From contig CM075771.1 of the NCBI GenBank assembly GCA_037974665.1, positions 24,253,425 through 24,317,424 on the forward strand: a DNA stretch of 64,000 bases. The letters are read 5' to 3'. This DNA is from Ehretia macrophylla. Taxonomy: Eukaryota; Streptophyta; Magnoliopsida; Boraginales; Ehretiaceae. A model generated the notes under the pieces. It was not told the origin of the DNA, ran no database searches, and saw only the letters and a list, made by a program, of their open reading frames with translations. Positions within the stretch are counted from its first letter, which is position 1. Every line of letters starts with the position of its first letter. A program made the position numbers and the translations under genes. Below are positions 22,653-31,553 of this stretch, one piece after another.

Positions 22653-23828
22653 ATTTCTGTATGATGGCTCTTGGTAGCATTCTTGGGTTTCTTACTGGGT
22701 ATTCTTTGGAGACTTCTATTGGCACTTCTTGGTAGACTAGACTATTGGGTTTCCAGTTGGACTTACTGCACAGTATTATCTATGGTATATGTGTCTTGGA
22801 CTTTATTGGTATGCTACTGGCATCCCTGATTGGAAATTCTGCAATGGCTTTCTCCAGGATCCTTAATGGCCATTTATTTAGTATTTACTTATTGGGCAAA
22901 CTTGGCTACTTTCTTATTGGAGCATTGTTTCGGATATCCTCTTCAGTGTTCCTCAGTAGGTTTGGTATTTGGAGTTCCTATCAGACTTATTGTATAATAC
23001 TACTTATGGTATTCTTTGAAATTCTTATTAGGCGTTCTATTGGTATTTTCTTTGTTGGCAAAGTTGTATGAAGTTCTTACTTGGCAAACAGTGAAGAGGC
23101 CTCAGAGTTTGGTCTCGGTATATTGTTCACCAGTTCGGTGTTTATCCTTTGAGTTTTCATCCATACGGGAAGCTATGGTTGTTATTCAACTTGATTGTCT
23201 TATTGGGCACATTATATTTTCTTTGCTATTTCCTTTGACATTCTTCTCAGCATTTGATAGCAGTACTCAGGATCTAATTGGTTATTTTATGGGGTTATTA
23301 CTTGGAAGACTTCTTTGGAACTTTGAAAGTATATTTGATTGGGTTCTTAGTATTTTTCTTCAGCACTCTTAACAGGGAATTCTTCTATGAAATTCATGAC
23401 CAGCGGGGTAATTCTTTGGACCTCTGGATGGGAACCTTTGTTTAAGCTTTTATTTGGCTTTTTGCTTAGGAATTCTCGGGCAGTAACAGTTAGACTTCTA
23501 TTGGAGATTCGTGCGTGGGGTATTCTTCTTGTCGTTATTGTATGGTATTAATGACATCTACAATATCTTTGCTATAGTCTTTATTGGTATTATCTCGGCG
23601 TTTCTGGTTGGAATTTATTCTTCTTCGGTATTCGTGTCAACGGGATTCTTGTACGGTATCTACCTTTCAGCCTTTATTTGGCGTTACCACTTGGCATTTC
23701 TACTTGAAATTTCCTATTGGACATCTTGATGAAATACTTGTTTAGTAGCTAATGAAGATTAGTCAGAATTGGATTTCAGATGATGCTGATTTCTATTGGA
23801 AGAAGAATTGCAAGGACGCAATTGTTTT
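22653..23828 (+). repeat. internal region of A2, degenerate TATTGG-type repeats
   Basis: The strand is T/G-rich with phrases such as TTCTATTGGCA, CTTATTGGAGC, TCTATTGGTATT and TTTATTGGCGTT recurring every 20-60 bases. Open frames of 70-120 codons (22745-23071, 23016-23372, 23511-23729) encode hydrophobic Leu/Phe/Ile-rich strings, as expected from T-rich DNA. Only part of one (LLVFSLLAKLYE and the following residues) is recognisable in A1, and its flanks shift frame. I call this non-coding. Confidence 0.6.
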
Positions 23829-23841
23829 AAGTGGGGATGGA
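23829..23841 (+). promoter_or_regulatory. polypurine tract of A2
   Basis: AAGTGGGGATGGA directly precedes the LTR start TGTGATAACCCGAACC; the purine run is broken by two T's. A1 has AAGGGGGAAGGA at the same place. It primes plus-strand DNA synthesis. Confidence 0.8.
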
Positions 23842-26616
23842 TGTGATAACCCGAACCCGGCATGCATTTAATAGCACTTGACTTCATTTGATTAATTGTT
23901 TAATTAGTTAAATCAACCAACTTGCACTATTTTAATATTCCTCTTGGAAGCATTTAGTAGTTGTAAATTGAGTAATTAAAAGATTATTACCTATTCCTAA
24001 TAATTATAGTAATTGAAATTATTTTCTTGTGATTAATTCAGTGTTACCTTAAATGTTAGTGTTTAATTGTATTTGACTACATGTTTATATTAACTTTCAT
24101 TTGTAGCTTAATATTAACTTTATAATTCTTAAAATATTATGGAAATAGTTAAATTACTCATTCTAAATGAATATTGATTACCTTGATTGTTTTGATTATG
24201 TTAATAATCGATTTTGGTTGTTTTGCGTTAAAATCACTCGGTTTTCAAATAAATGAGAAAAGTAACTCCGAGCCGGAGTAAATTCTAAACTATGATGCTT
24301 TCAAAAAATGATATATTTCTTAGATTCATTGAGAATTAATTGTTACTTCTTTGTTGTCGCAACGTGCATTGCATATCGAGAGAGATAGTTAGGAAATGAA
24401 TTCAAGTCCTCAACAAATAGTGAAACTAGTATTTTAGTGCCTTAAATTTTATAATTTAATTGTTGTTAGCTAGAAATGATGTTTCCTTAGTTGTTTTAGC
24501 CCAAAAATGCATAAAATAAGCTAGTTTGACCAACTTAAGTGAGCTTTGACCGAGGGGATTGACCATTTTGACCTTGAGCCCTTTTTAATAGCCTAAAATA
24601 GCAACAACAAAAAATCAGAGCTGAAACAGAAAACAAAAGGGCCGAAAAAAACAAGGAGGAAAAAAAAAATCTCAACTTCAAATCTTCGATTCTTCGCGTG
24701 GGCTTGTGCAAGGTGGTTTCCGAGGCAATCTACGAGGTTTTCCTAGCATCTAGGAGCATCTAAGGTGAGGGTTTCATCGTTATTTGTGCATTTGAAATAT
24801 TTGTATCTAAACTTTGATTTTTAGATTTTATGCGTAGATTGTTGTTTTAATCGTTTTGTTGCCTAAAGAATGTTCCTTGTTGATTGTAGAACATGTATTT
24901 ATAGCTTTTTAACATTTTCTGCGGTTAAATGTTGAGATTGCAATTTAAATTGGTTGTTGAATAGTGTTTTGTGAATAGTAAACCCTTGAAACGATGAAGT
25001 TGCTCCGTTATGCTGTCCGTTGATGTAGAAATGTGCTAGGTATGCTAGAATGCCTAAATGTGTGGTTTAATTGGAATGTGTAATAGAAAAACGGAGAAAA
25101 ATGGCTTAGTGAAAGTTGGGGTCGTTTAGGTCGAGTTTGGTGTTTTCTCGTTTTGCGTGTTGGCATTGTTTCGGGAGGCCATGGAGGCACTTTTGGTGTG
25201 ATTATAGCGTTGGTTGGTATAGTTGTAGTTCAAACGAGCAAAGGGGGAAATAGGGGCTTTGCGCGAATTCTAGGGTAAAGTAGGGTTTTGGGGTCCTTAG
25301 ATGTGCCTTATGGTGACCTAGGAGGGTTGGCGAAGTCGGTTTCCAAAACTCGTGGCTCGTTTGGAAATGGTAGTGTTTTGATAGTTGGGACCGATTTGTG
25401 ATTTTGCTTGTTATCTTGATATTATGCCTATAGAATGCTTAGGGTTACTTGATATACTTGTTTAATTGGTGTTATTGTTGCTTATTATTGCTTGTTATGC
25501 TTGAAAAGTTAGATGAATGCTAGTATTGATTGTGATTGCTTGTTATATCGTTTGTTGTCACTAGTTTGTATTGTTGTGATATCGCTCGTTTATTGCCTTG
25601 TATCGAGTTTTGCATTGCATAGTGTCTCGTGCGTGAGTGATGGGCCTCTCTGGGTAGCCTCGGGTTGCCAGTGTTAGTTGCTCTAGCTCCGCTGCTATTC
25701 CCTTTCTCGCTTGGGTTGCCTCCCAGGGAGATTTAGGTCGTAGAATTGATGGATACTTCCGGGGTATTCCAAACTGGTGTTATAAGGTGGATGCGCGCTT
25801 ATTGTCATTGTTGTCAAACATCAAGCTCGAGATTGATGTATCTCGTGAAATGGTATATTGCTCGTAAGAGTGAACCATAGCCTTCATAGTGTGGTGTAGC
25901 TTTGAATTGTTGTGTTAATGCTTTCAGTAATTGCTTATTGTATTGATTGTTTGTTTTGATTGCTTATTTATCAGTTATATTGCTTAATTGTCTTATTTGC
26001 ATTGCACGACTTTCTTTCTCTCCAATTCGATTTCTGTCTCGCCCTCACTGAGTATACGTGTTGTGTATATTCACTCCTCACCACCACATTTCAGGAAATG
26101 CCATGTTAGCTGGAAAGTTTGTGATTTCGTGAAAGTCTGTGCTTGAAGAGTTGTCCTGCGTGCCTATGTGACTTGAGTTGCCAAAGTTGTAAAATTGTAT
26201 GCTTTTATGTATTATATGTATTTAAAGTTAAAGGGGAAGTAATTTAAGTTTCACTAGATTGTGTATTTAGTTAATGTAGCTTAACTTCAATGTATACTTG
26301 TAATGACAAAGGAAAAGAGATAGAAAGATATGATAGTCTAGCTTATGAAATAGGTTGGTGTAGTTTAATTGCTAAGCATGAATGTGTAATTACTTGTGAT
26401 TTGCTTGTTGTGAACCAAGGCTCGGATGGCCTTGAGGTGGTTGAATGTTTGGACATGGTATTGGTCCACTTATATGTTGTCGCAGGTTTTACATTTCGCC
26501 TAGAAACAGGGGAGACTCCGTCCGTTTTCCCTGAAAATTTATGCCCGGGTTTGGTTTGGGTTGTGTTTAGATCGATTGATAGAACTCCCGGTCTCGAGAG
26601 GGATCGGGGTGTTACA
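23842..26616 (+). repeat. LTR-A2 (3' LTR of element A2)
   Basis: 2775 bp, from TGTGATAACCCGAACC to GGGATCGGGGTGTTACA. The 3' two thirds align well with the A1 LTRs; the first ~800 bp (U3) is much more diverged. A conserved block around 24660-24775 (TTTCCGAGGCA, TTTTCCTAGCATCTAGGAGC, CTAAGGTGAGGG) is shared with LTR-D. The 116-codon frame at 26290-26640 runs across the LTR end and is spurious. Confidence 0.85.
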
Positions 26617-26755
26617 CACGCCCTCAGTTTACGGGCCTAGCCTCTAAGCGAAGCGAAGTTGTCTTGCCCAAGGTGCCATGTGACTCGATTATAGAAATGT
26701 GACAGATAAAGAAACTAGGCAAGCCTGAACGGTGTAGAAAAACAAAACGAAAAGG

Positions 26756-26874
26756 GGTGTGCAACACGAGGACTTCCTAGGGGGTCACCCATCCTTGTAC
26801 TACTCTCGCCCAAGCACACATAACTTTGGAGTACAGATGGGATCCAGTGTATTTCTGTTGGTATGATCGCACAC
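26756..26874 (-). rRNA. 5S rRNA-like copy, array 2 no. 1
   Basis: Family B (TTTCTGTTGG, GTACAGATGG, CCTTGTAC as read on plus). 5' end GTGTGCGATC; 3' end has GCACACCCC, an extra change in helix I. Confidence 0.85.
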
Positions 26875-27287
26875 GTCATGTTGAAGGCGCTCACCCCTTA
26901 TGTGTTGTCCTTTTTGCGGCTCCCGAAGAACAATCCGAGACGAAAAAATAGCTCAAAAAGAAGAAAGTGGCTCGAAACTTATGGAAACATTCAATTTTGG
27001 TCTCCGAAAACAGGTGCAGCCGAGCAGGCTTGCTACCCCCGTCGTAGTGCTCTTGGAAAGCTTTCCAACGGTATGCTGTGCGCCACATAACTACTTATAG
27101 GTCAAAAATTTAAGGGCACCAGAGCGACGGAGACCTGGTCATAGGCCCTACGCCCTCGGTCTGCGGGCCTAGCTACTACGCGAAGCGAAATTGTCTTGCC
27201 CAAGATGTCGTAGGACCCAATAATAGAAATGTGACGGATAAAGCATCTTGGCAAGCTTGAACAGGCCAAAAAAATAAAATGAAAAGG

Positions 27288-27406
27288 GAGGTGCAACACG
27301 AGGACTTCCCAAGGGGTCACCCATCCTAGTACTACTCTCGCCCAAGCACGCTTAACTTTGGAGTTATGATAGGATCCGGTGCATTACTGATGGTATGATC
27401 GCACCC
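27288..27406 (-). rRNA. 5S rRNA-like copy, array 2 no. 2
   Basis: Family A; ATTACTGATGG and CCTAGTAC on plus. Loop C reads GAGTTATGATAGG. Confidence 0.87.
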
Positions 27407-27817
27407 GTCATGTTGAGGGAGCAAAGCCGTTATGTGACGTCCTTTTCGCGGCTCACGACGAATGATCCGGGAGGAAGAAACAACGCAAAAAGAAGAAAAG
27501 TAGCACGAATCTGGCTAAAACATTCAATTTTGGGCCCCAAAAACAAGCGCAGCCCTGCAGGCTTGTTTCCCCCGTCGTAGAGCTCTCAGAGAGCTTTCCA
27601 AGGGTATGTTGTGCGCCGCATAACTCCTTAAGGTTCAAAAGTTATGGGCACCAGAACGACAAAGACCTAGTCAAAGGCCCCGCGACCTCGGTTTGCGGGC
27701 CTGGCCTCTACGCAATGCGAAGTTGTCTTGGCCAAGATGCCGTGGGACTTGATAATAGAAATGTGACAGATAAATAATTTTGGGAAGCTTGAACGGGGCA
27801 AAAAAAAAAAGAAAAGT

Positions 27818-27936
27818 GGGATGCAACACGAGGACTTCCTAGGGGGTCACCCATCCTAGTACTACTTTCGCCCAAGCACGCTTAACTTTGGAGATCTGAT
27901 GGGAACCAGTGCATTACTAATCGTACGATCACACCA
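27818..27936 (-). rRNA. 5S rRNA-like copy, array 2 no. 3
   Basis: Family A; ATTACTAATCGTACGATC at the 5' end, GAGATCTGATGGG in loop C. Confidence 0.86.
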
Positions 27937-28348
27937 GTCATGTTGAGGGCGCAAAGCCCTTCCGTGTCATCCTTTTCGCGGCTCCCGACGAACGATCCGA
28001 TACGAAAAACTATCGCAAAAAAAAGAAAGTGCCTCAAAACTGATAAAAACATCCAATTTTGGGCCCCAAAAATAGGCGCAGTTGAGCAGGATTGCTGCCC
28101 CCATCGTAGAGCTCTCGGAGAGCTTTCCAACAGTATACTGTGCACCGTATAACTCCTTACAGATCAAAAGTTATGGGCACCAGAGCGACGGAGACCTAGT
28201 CACAGGTCCAACGCCCTTGGTTTGCGGGCCTAGTTTCTATGCGAACCGAAGTTGTCTTGCCTAAGATGCCATGGAACTCAATAATAGAAATGTGATGGAT
28301 AAAGCAGTTTGGCAAACCTGAACGGGGCAAAAAAAACAAAACGAAAAG

Positions 28349-28467
28349 GGGGCGCAACACAAGGACTTCCCAGGGGGTCACCCATCCTATTTCTACTCTC
28401 GCCCAAGCACGCTTAACTTAGGAGTTTTAATGGCATCCGGTGCATTACAGATGGTATGATCGCCCTC
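28349..28467 (-). rRNA. 5S rRNA-like copy, array 2 no. 4
   Basis: Mixed: ATTACAGATGG, GAGTTTTAATGGC, box C CCTATTTC. The 5' end GAGGGCGATC no longer pairs well in helix I. Its upstream spacer holds the plastid insertion. Confidence 0.84.
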
Positions 28468-28612
28468 GTCATGTTGAGGGGCAAAGCCCTTATGTGTCGT
28501 CCTTTTTGCGGCTCCCGACGAACAATCCTTGACGAAGAAACAACACAAAAAGAAGAAAAGTGGTCTGAAACTGTTGAAAACGTTCGATTTTTGGGCTCCG
28601 AAAATAGGCACA

Positions 28613-29140
28613 GTTGATAACGGAGGCGTGCAAAGGTTTCCTCAGGCCGGACGAAGATTGGCCCTCGAGTGCAAAGGTAGAAGGGAGCTTGACTGCAAGA
28701 CCCACCCGTTGAGCAGGGACAAAAGTTGGCCTTAGTGATCCGACGGTGCCGAGTGGAAGGGCCGTCGTTTAACAGATAAAAGTTACTCTAGGGATAACAG
28801 GCTGATCTTCCCCAAGAGCTCACATCGACGGGAAGGTTTGGCACCTCGATGTCGGCTCTTCGCCACCTGGTGCTGTAGTATGTTCAAAGGGTTGGGCTGT
28901 TCGCCCATTAAAACGGTACGTGAGATGGGTTCAGAACCTCATGAGACAGTTCGGTCCATATCCGATGTGGGTGTTAGAGCATTGAGAGGACCTTTCCTTA
29001 GTACGAGAGGACTAGTAAGGACGCATCTTTAGTGTATTAGTTATCGTGCCCACGATAAACGCTGAGTAGCCAAGTGCGGAGCGGATAACTACTGAAAACA
29101 TCTAAGTAGTAAGCCCACCCCAAGATGAGTACTCTCCTAT
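28613..29140 (+). pseudogene. plastid 23S rRNA 3' fragment (NUPT)
   Basis: Contains hallmark domain V-VI sequence: GATAACAGGCTGATCTTCCC, the GGTTTGGCACCTCGATGTCG loop, and the sarcin-ricin loop AGTACGAGAGGAC. Changes such as CATCTTTAGTGTATTAG for CACCTCTGGTGTACCAG, and CACGATAAACGCTGAG, are typical decay. The 3' boundary is approximate. Confidence 0.92.
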
Positions 29141-29236
29141 TCTGACTTCCCCATAGCCTCCTGTAGCACAACCGAGACAGCGACGGGTTCTTTGCCCCTG
29201 CAGGGATAGAGCGATAGAAGTTTTGAGAATTCAAGA

Positions 29237-29339
29237 GAAGGTCACGGCGAGACGAGCCGTTTATCATTACGATAGGTGTCAAGTAGAAGTGCAGTGATGT
29301 ATGCAGCTGAGGCATCCTAACAGACCGGTAGACTTGAAC
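29237..29339 (+). pseudogene. rrn4.5: plastid 4.5S rRNA copy (NUPT)
   Basis: 103 bp from GAAGGTCACGG to GTAGACTTGAAC, the normal plastid 4.5S length, with very few changes (for example AAGTAGAAG for AAGTGGAAG). 4.5S exists only in land-plant plastids, which fixes the origin of this segment. It has no plastid promoter here and is a dead copy. Confidence 0.93.
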
Positions 29340-29580
29340 CCTGTTCCTACATGACCTGATCAATTTGATCAGGCACTCGCCATCTATTTTCATTGTTCAA
29401 ATCTTTGACAACACGAAAAAACCATTGTTCAACTCTTTGACAATATGCAAAAACCAAAAGCTCTGCCCTCTCTCTCTATTTATCCAAGGGATGGAAGGAC
29501 AGAGGCCTTTGGTGTCCATTCCAGTCAAGAATTGGGGCCTCACAATCAATAGCCAATATGCTTTTCTCTCATGCCTTTCC
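29340..29580 (+). other. plastid 4.5S-5S spacer (NUPT)
   Basis: Includes the plastid direct repeat CATTGTTCAA...CTTTGACAA (about 29391 and 29424) and the conserved CAAGAATTGGGGCCTCACAA. The plastid 5S gene is not reached; the insertion ends in the spacer. Confidence 0.85.
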
Positions 29581-29800
29581 AATGGTACGCTGTGCGTCGC
29601 TTAACTCCTTACGGATCAAAAGTTATGGGCATCGGAGTGACGGTGACCTGGTCACAGGCCCCACGCCCTCAGTTTTCAGGTCTAGTCTCTACGCGAAGCA
29701 AAGTAGTTTTACTGAAGATGCCATGAGACTCGATAATAGAAATGTGATGAACAAAGCATTTTGGCAAGCCGGAACGGGGAAAAAAAACAAAACGAAAAGG

Positions 29801-29919
29801 GGGGTACAACACGAGGACTTCCCAAGGGGTCACCCATCCTTGTACTATTCTCGCCCAAGCACGCTTAACTTCGGTGTACAGATAGGATCTGGTACATTTC
29901 TGTTGCTATGATCGCACCC
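29801..29919 (-). rRNA. 5S rRNA-like copy, array 2 no. 5
   Basis: Family B; CATTTCTGTTGC, GTACAGATAGG, CCTTGTAC on plus; 5' end GGGTGCGATC is intact. Confidence 0.86.
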
Positions 29920-30329
29920 GTCATGTTGAGGGCACTAAGCCCTTATGTGTCGTCATTTTCGCGGCTCTCGACGAACGATCCGAGACGAAGAAACAGACAA
30001 AAAGAAAAAATTGCCTCGAAACGGATGAAAACATTCGATTTTGGGCTCCAAAAATAGGCGCAACTAAGCAGGCTTACTTCCCCCATCGTAGAGCTCTCGG
30101 AGAGCTTTCCAACGGTATACTGTTCACCGCATAACTGCTTACGGATCAAAAGTCATGGCACCAGAGCATCGAACAACTGAGCACAGGCCCTACGCCCTCG
30201 GTTTGTGGGCCTAGCCTCTACGTGAAACAAAGTTGTCTTGGCCAAGTTGTCGTGGGACTCGATAATAGAAATAAGACAGATAGACCATTTTGGTAAGCCT
30301 GAACCGGGCAAAAAAACAAAACGAAAAGA

Positions 30330-30448
30330 GGGGTGCAACACGAGGACTTCCCAAGGGGTCACCCATCCTTGTACTACGCTCACCCAACCACGCTTAACTT
30401 CGGAGTACAGATGGGATGTGGGGCATTTATGTTGGTATGATCGGACCC
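30330..30448 (-). rRNA. 5S rRNA-like copy, array 2 no. 6
   Basis: Family B; CATTTATGTTGG, GATGTGGGGC in place of GATCCGGTGC, box A/IE region TACGCTCACCCAACC. Confidence 0.84.
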
Positions 30449-30753
30449 ATCATGTTCAAGGCACTAAGCCCTTATGTGTCATCTTTTTCGTGGCTCCCGA
30501 TAAACGATCTGAGACGATGGAACAGTGCAAAAAGAAGAAAGTGGCTCGAAACGGATGAAAACATTCAATTTTGGGCTCCAAAAATAAGCGCAGCCAAGCA
30601 GGATTACTGCCCTCTTCGTAGTGCTCTTGGAGAGCTTTCCAATGGTATGTTGTGCTCCGCATAACTACTTACGAATCAAAATTTATAGGCACCAGAGCGA
30701 CGAAGACCTTGTCACAGGTCCCATGCCCTCGATTTGTGGGCCTAGCCTCTACG

Positions 30754-31553
30754 GGATTGATGGATACTTCCGGGGTATTCCAAACTTGTGTTATAAGGTG
30801 GTTTGGGCCGGCGCGTCGTCATCGAATTTGTGTTTGAAAGTTGCTCGTGAATAGAGTATCGTATCCTTTGAATGAGTGTTTGCAGCTTTAAATACTTGCC
30901 TTGTTTTATTGTTGGCTTTGATGTATCTTTATGATTTGTATGTATTGCTTGACTAATTGCATTGCATACTCCTCTCATCTCCGTCCTTGAGACCAATTGC
31001 CCTCGCTGAGCAATAGTTTTTGCTCATTCCTCTCTTTTACAGGAGTAGTTGAAGCAGACCCTATCGAGGTAATAGAGGAGGAGGAGCAGGTAGAGGTGTT
31101 TCCGTGATAGCACTTCTCTGCTTTGCTGGTGGTTGGTTATTAGATTTTGTGCGAGCCTTGCTTGTTATGTATATTGCTTGGATGTCGCTTAATTTTGAGG
31201 CTTATAGCCTTGTATATATTCTCTAGTTTGAGGCCTCTACGGTCTTATGTTGTATAAGTTGAAAGAATGTAAAGTTGTAAACTAATACCCTTGTGACTAG
31301 TAAGGAATTGCATGCTAATGGAATTGATTAGTGGCATAAATACTTGTGTAGTATGCATATCATTTTTGGGTTGCAAAGTTGGATAATAAGAAATGTATGT
31401 TTTAAAGAAAGTTGGCTTGTTATGATTGTTTATATGGCTTTCCCAAGTATTATGTTGGTTTTAGGGTTTTCGGATCGTCTGCGGTACAGAGGAGACTTCG
31501 TCCGTGTGTCGGGTCCAGCTTGGCCTTTTGCGGGGTCGGGTCAGGGCGTGACA
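30754..31553 (+). mobile_element. LTR-D2, 3' part of an LTR-D copy
   Basis: Matches the reverse complement of about 20386-21196 and ends GGTCAGGGCGTGACA. It starts abruptly at GGATTGATGG inside a 5S spacer (ACG shared at the join). It is inverted relative to the LTR of element D. The 62-79 codon frames here are LTR sequence, not genes. Confidence 0.82.

Larger units (their letters stand above)
22653..26616 (+). mobile_element. element A2: 5'-truncated non-autonomous LTR element
   Basis: Consists of about 1.19 kb of internal sequence, a polypurine tract and a complete 3' LTR. It is homologous, in opposite orientation, to the complete element A1 at 40592-47226. It lacks the 5' LTR, PBS and roughly the first 700 bp of internal sequence, which are replaced by the end of element D. 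Its LTR abuts a 5S spacer at 26617. No gag or pol motif is present, so movement would have needed proteins from a relative such as D or E. Confidence 0.85.
28613..29580 (+). mobile_element. nuclear plastid DNA insertion (NUPT): 23S 3' end, 4.5S, spacer
   Basis: A 968-bp segment colinear with the plastid rDNA: the 3' part of 23S, the 23S-4.5S spacer, 4.5S, and most of the 4.5S-5S spacer. It lies inside one 5S spacer of array 2. Left junction: spacer ...AATAGGCACAG joined to TTGATAACGG. Right junction: ...CTCATGCCTTTCC shared with the spacer phrase GAGCTTTCCAA. Against the neighbouring unit about 37 bp of spacer, mostly the palindrome, is missing. Many differences from plastid consensus are C/T or G/A, so the insertion is old and was probably methylated. 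Confidence 0.93.
26617..30753 (-). repeat. 5S rDNA tandem array 2, left part (6 copies)
   Basis: Same unit as array 1 but on the minus strand. It starts in mid-spacer at CACGCCCTCAG, right after LTR-A2, and ends in mid-spacer at GCCTCTACG, where the LTR-D fragment begins. One spacer carries the plastid insertion. Gene starts (right ends) lie 530-532 bp apart except across that insertion. Confidence 0.94.

Noticed and set aside
22745-23372. Hydrophobic membrane-protein-like frames in A2
   Set aside because: The Leu/Phe/Ile content follows from T-rich repeats, frames overlap, and continuity is not kept in A1.
26290-26640. 116-codon frame at the end of LTR-A2
   Set aside because: It crosses the LTR/5S junction and is not open in the A1 LTRs.
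28613-29580. Bacterial or mitochondrial 23S contamination
   Set aside because: A 103-nt 4.5S and the plastid 4.5S-5S spacer repeat follow in plastid order; both ends join nuclear 5S spacer.
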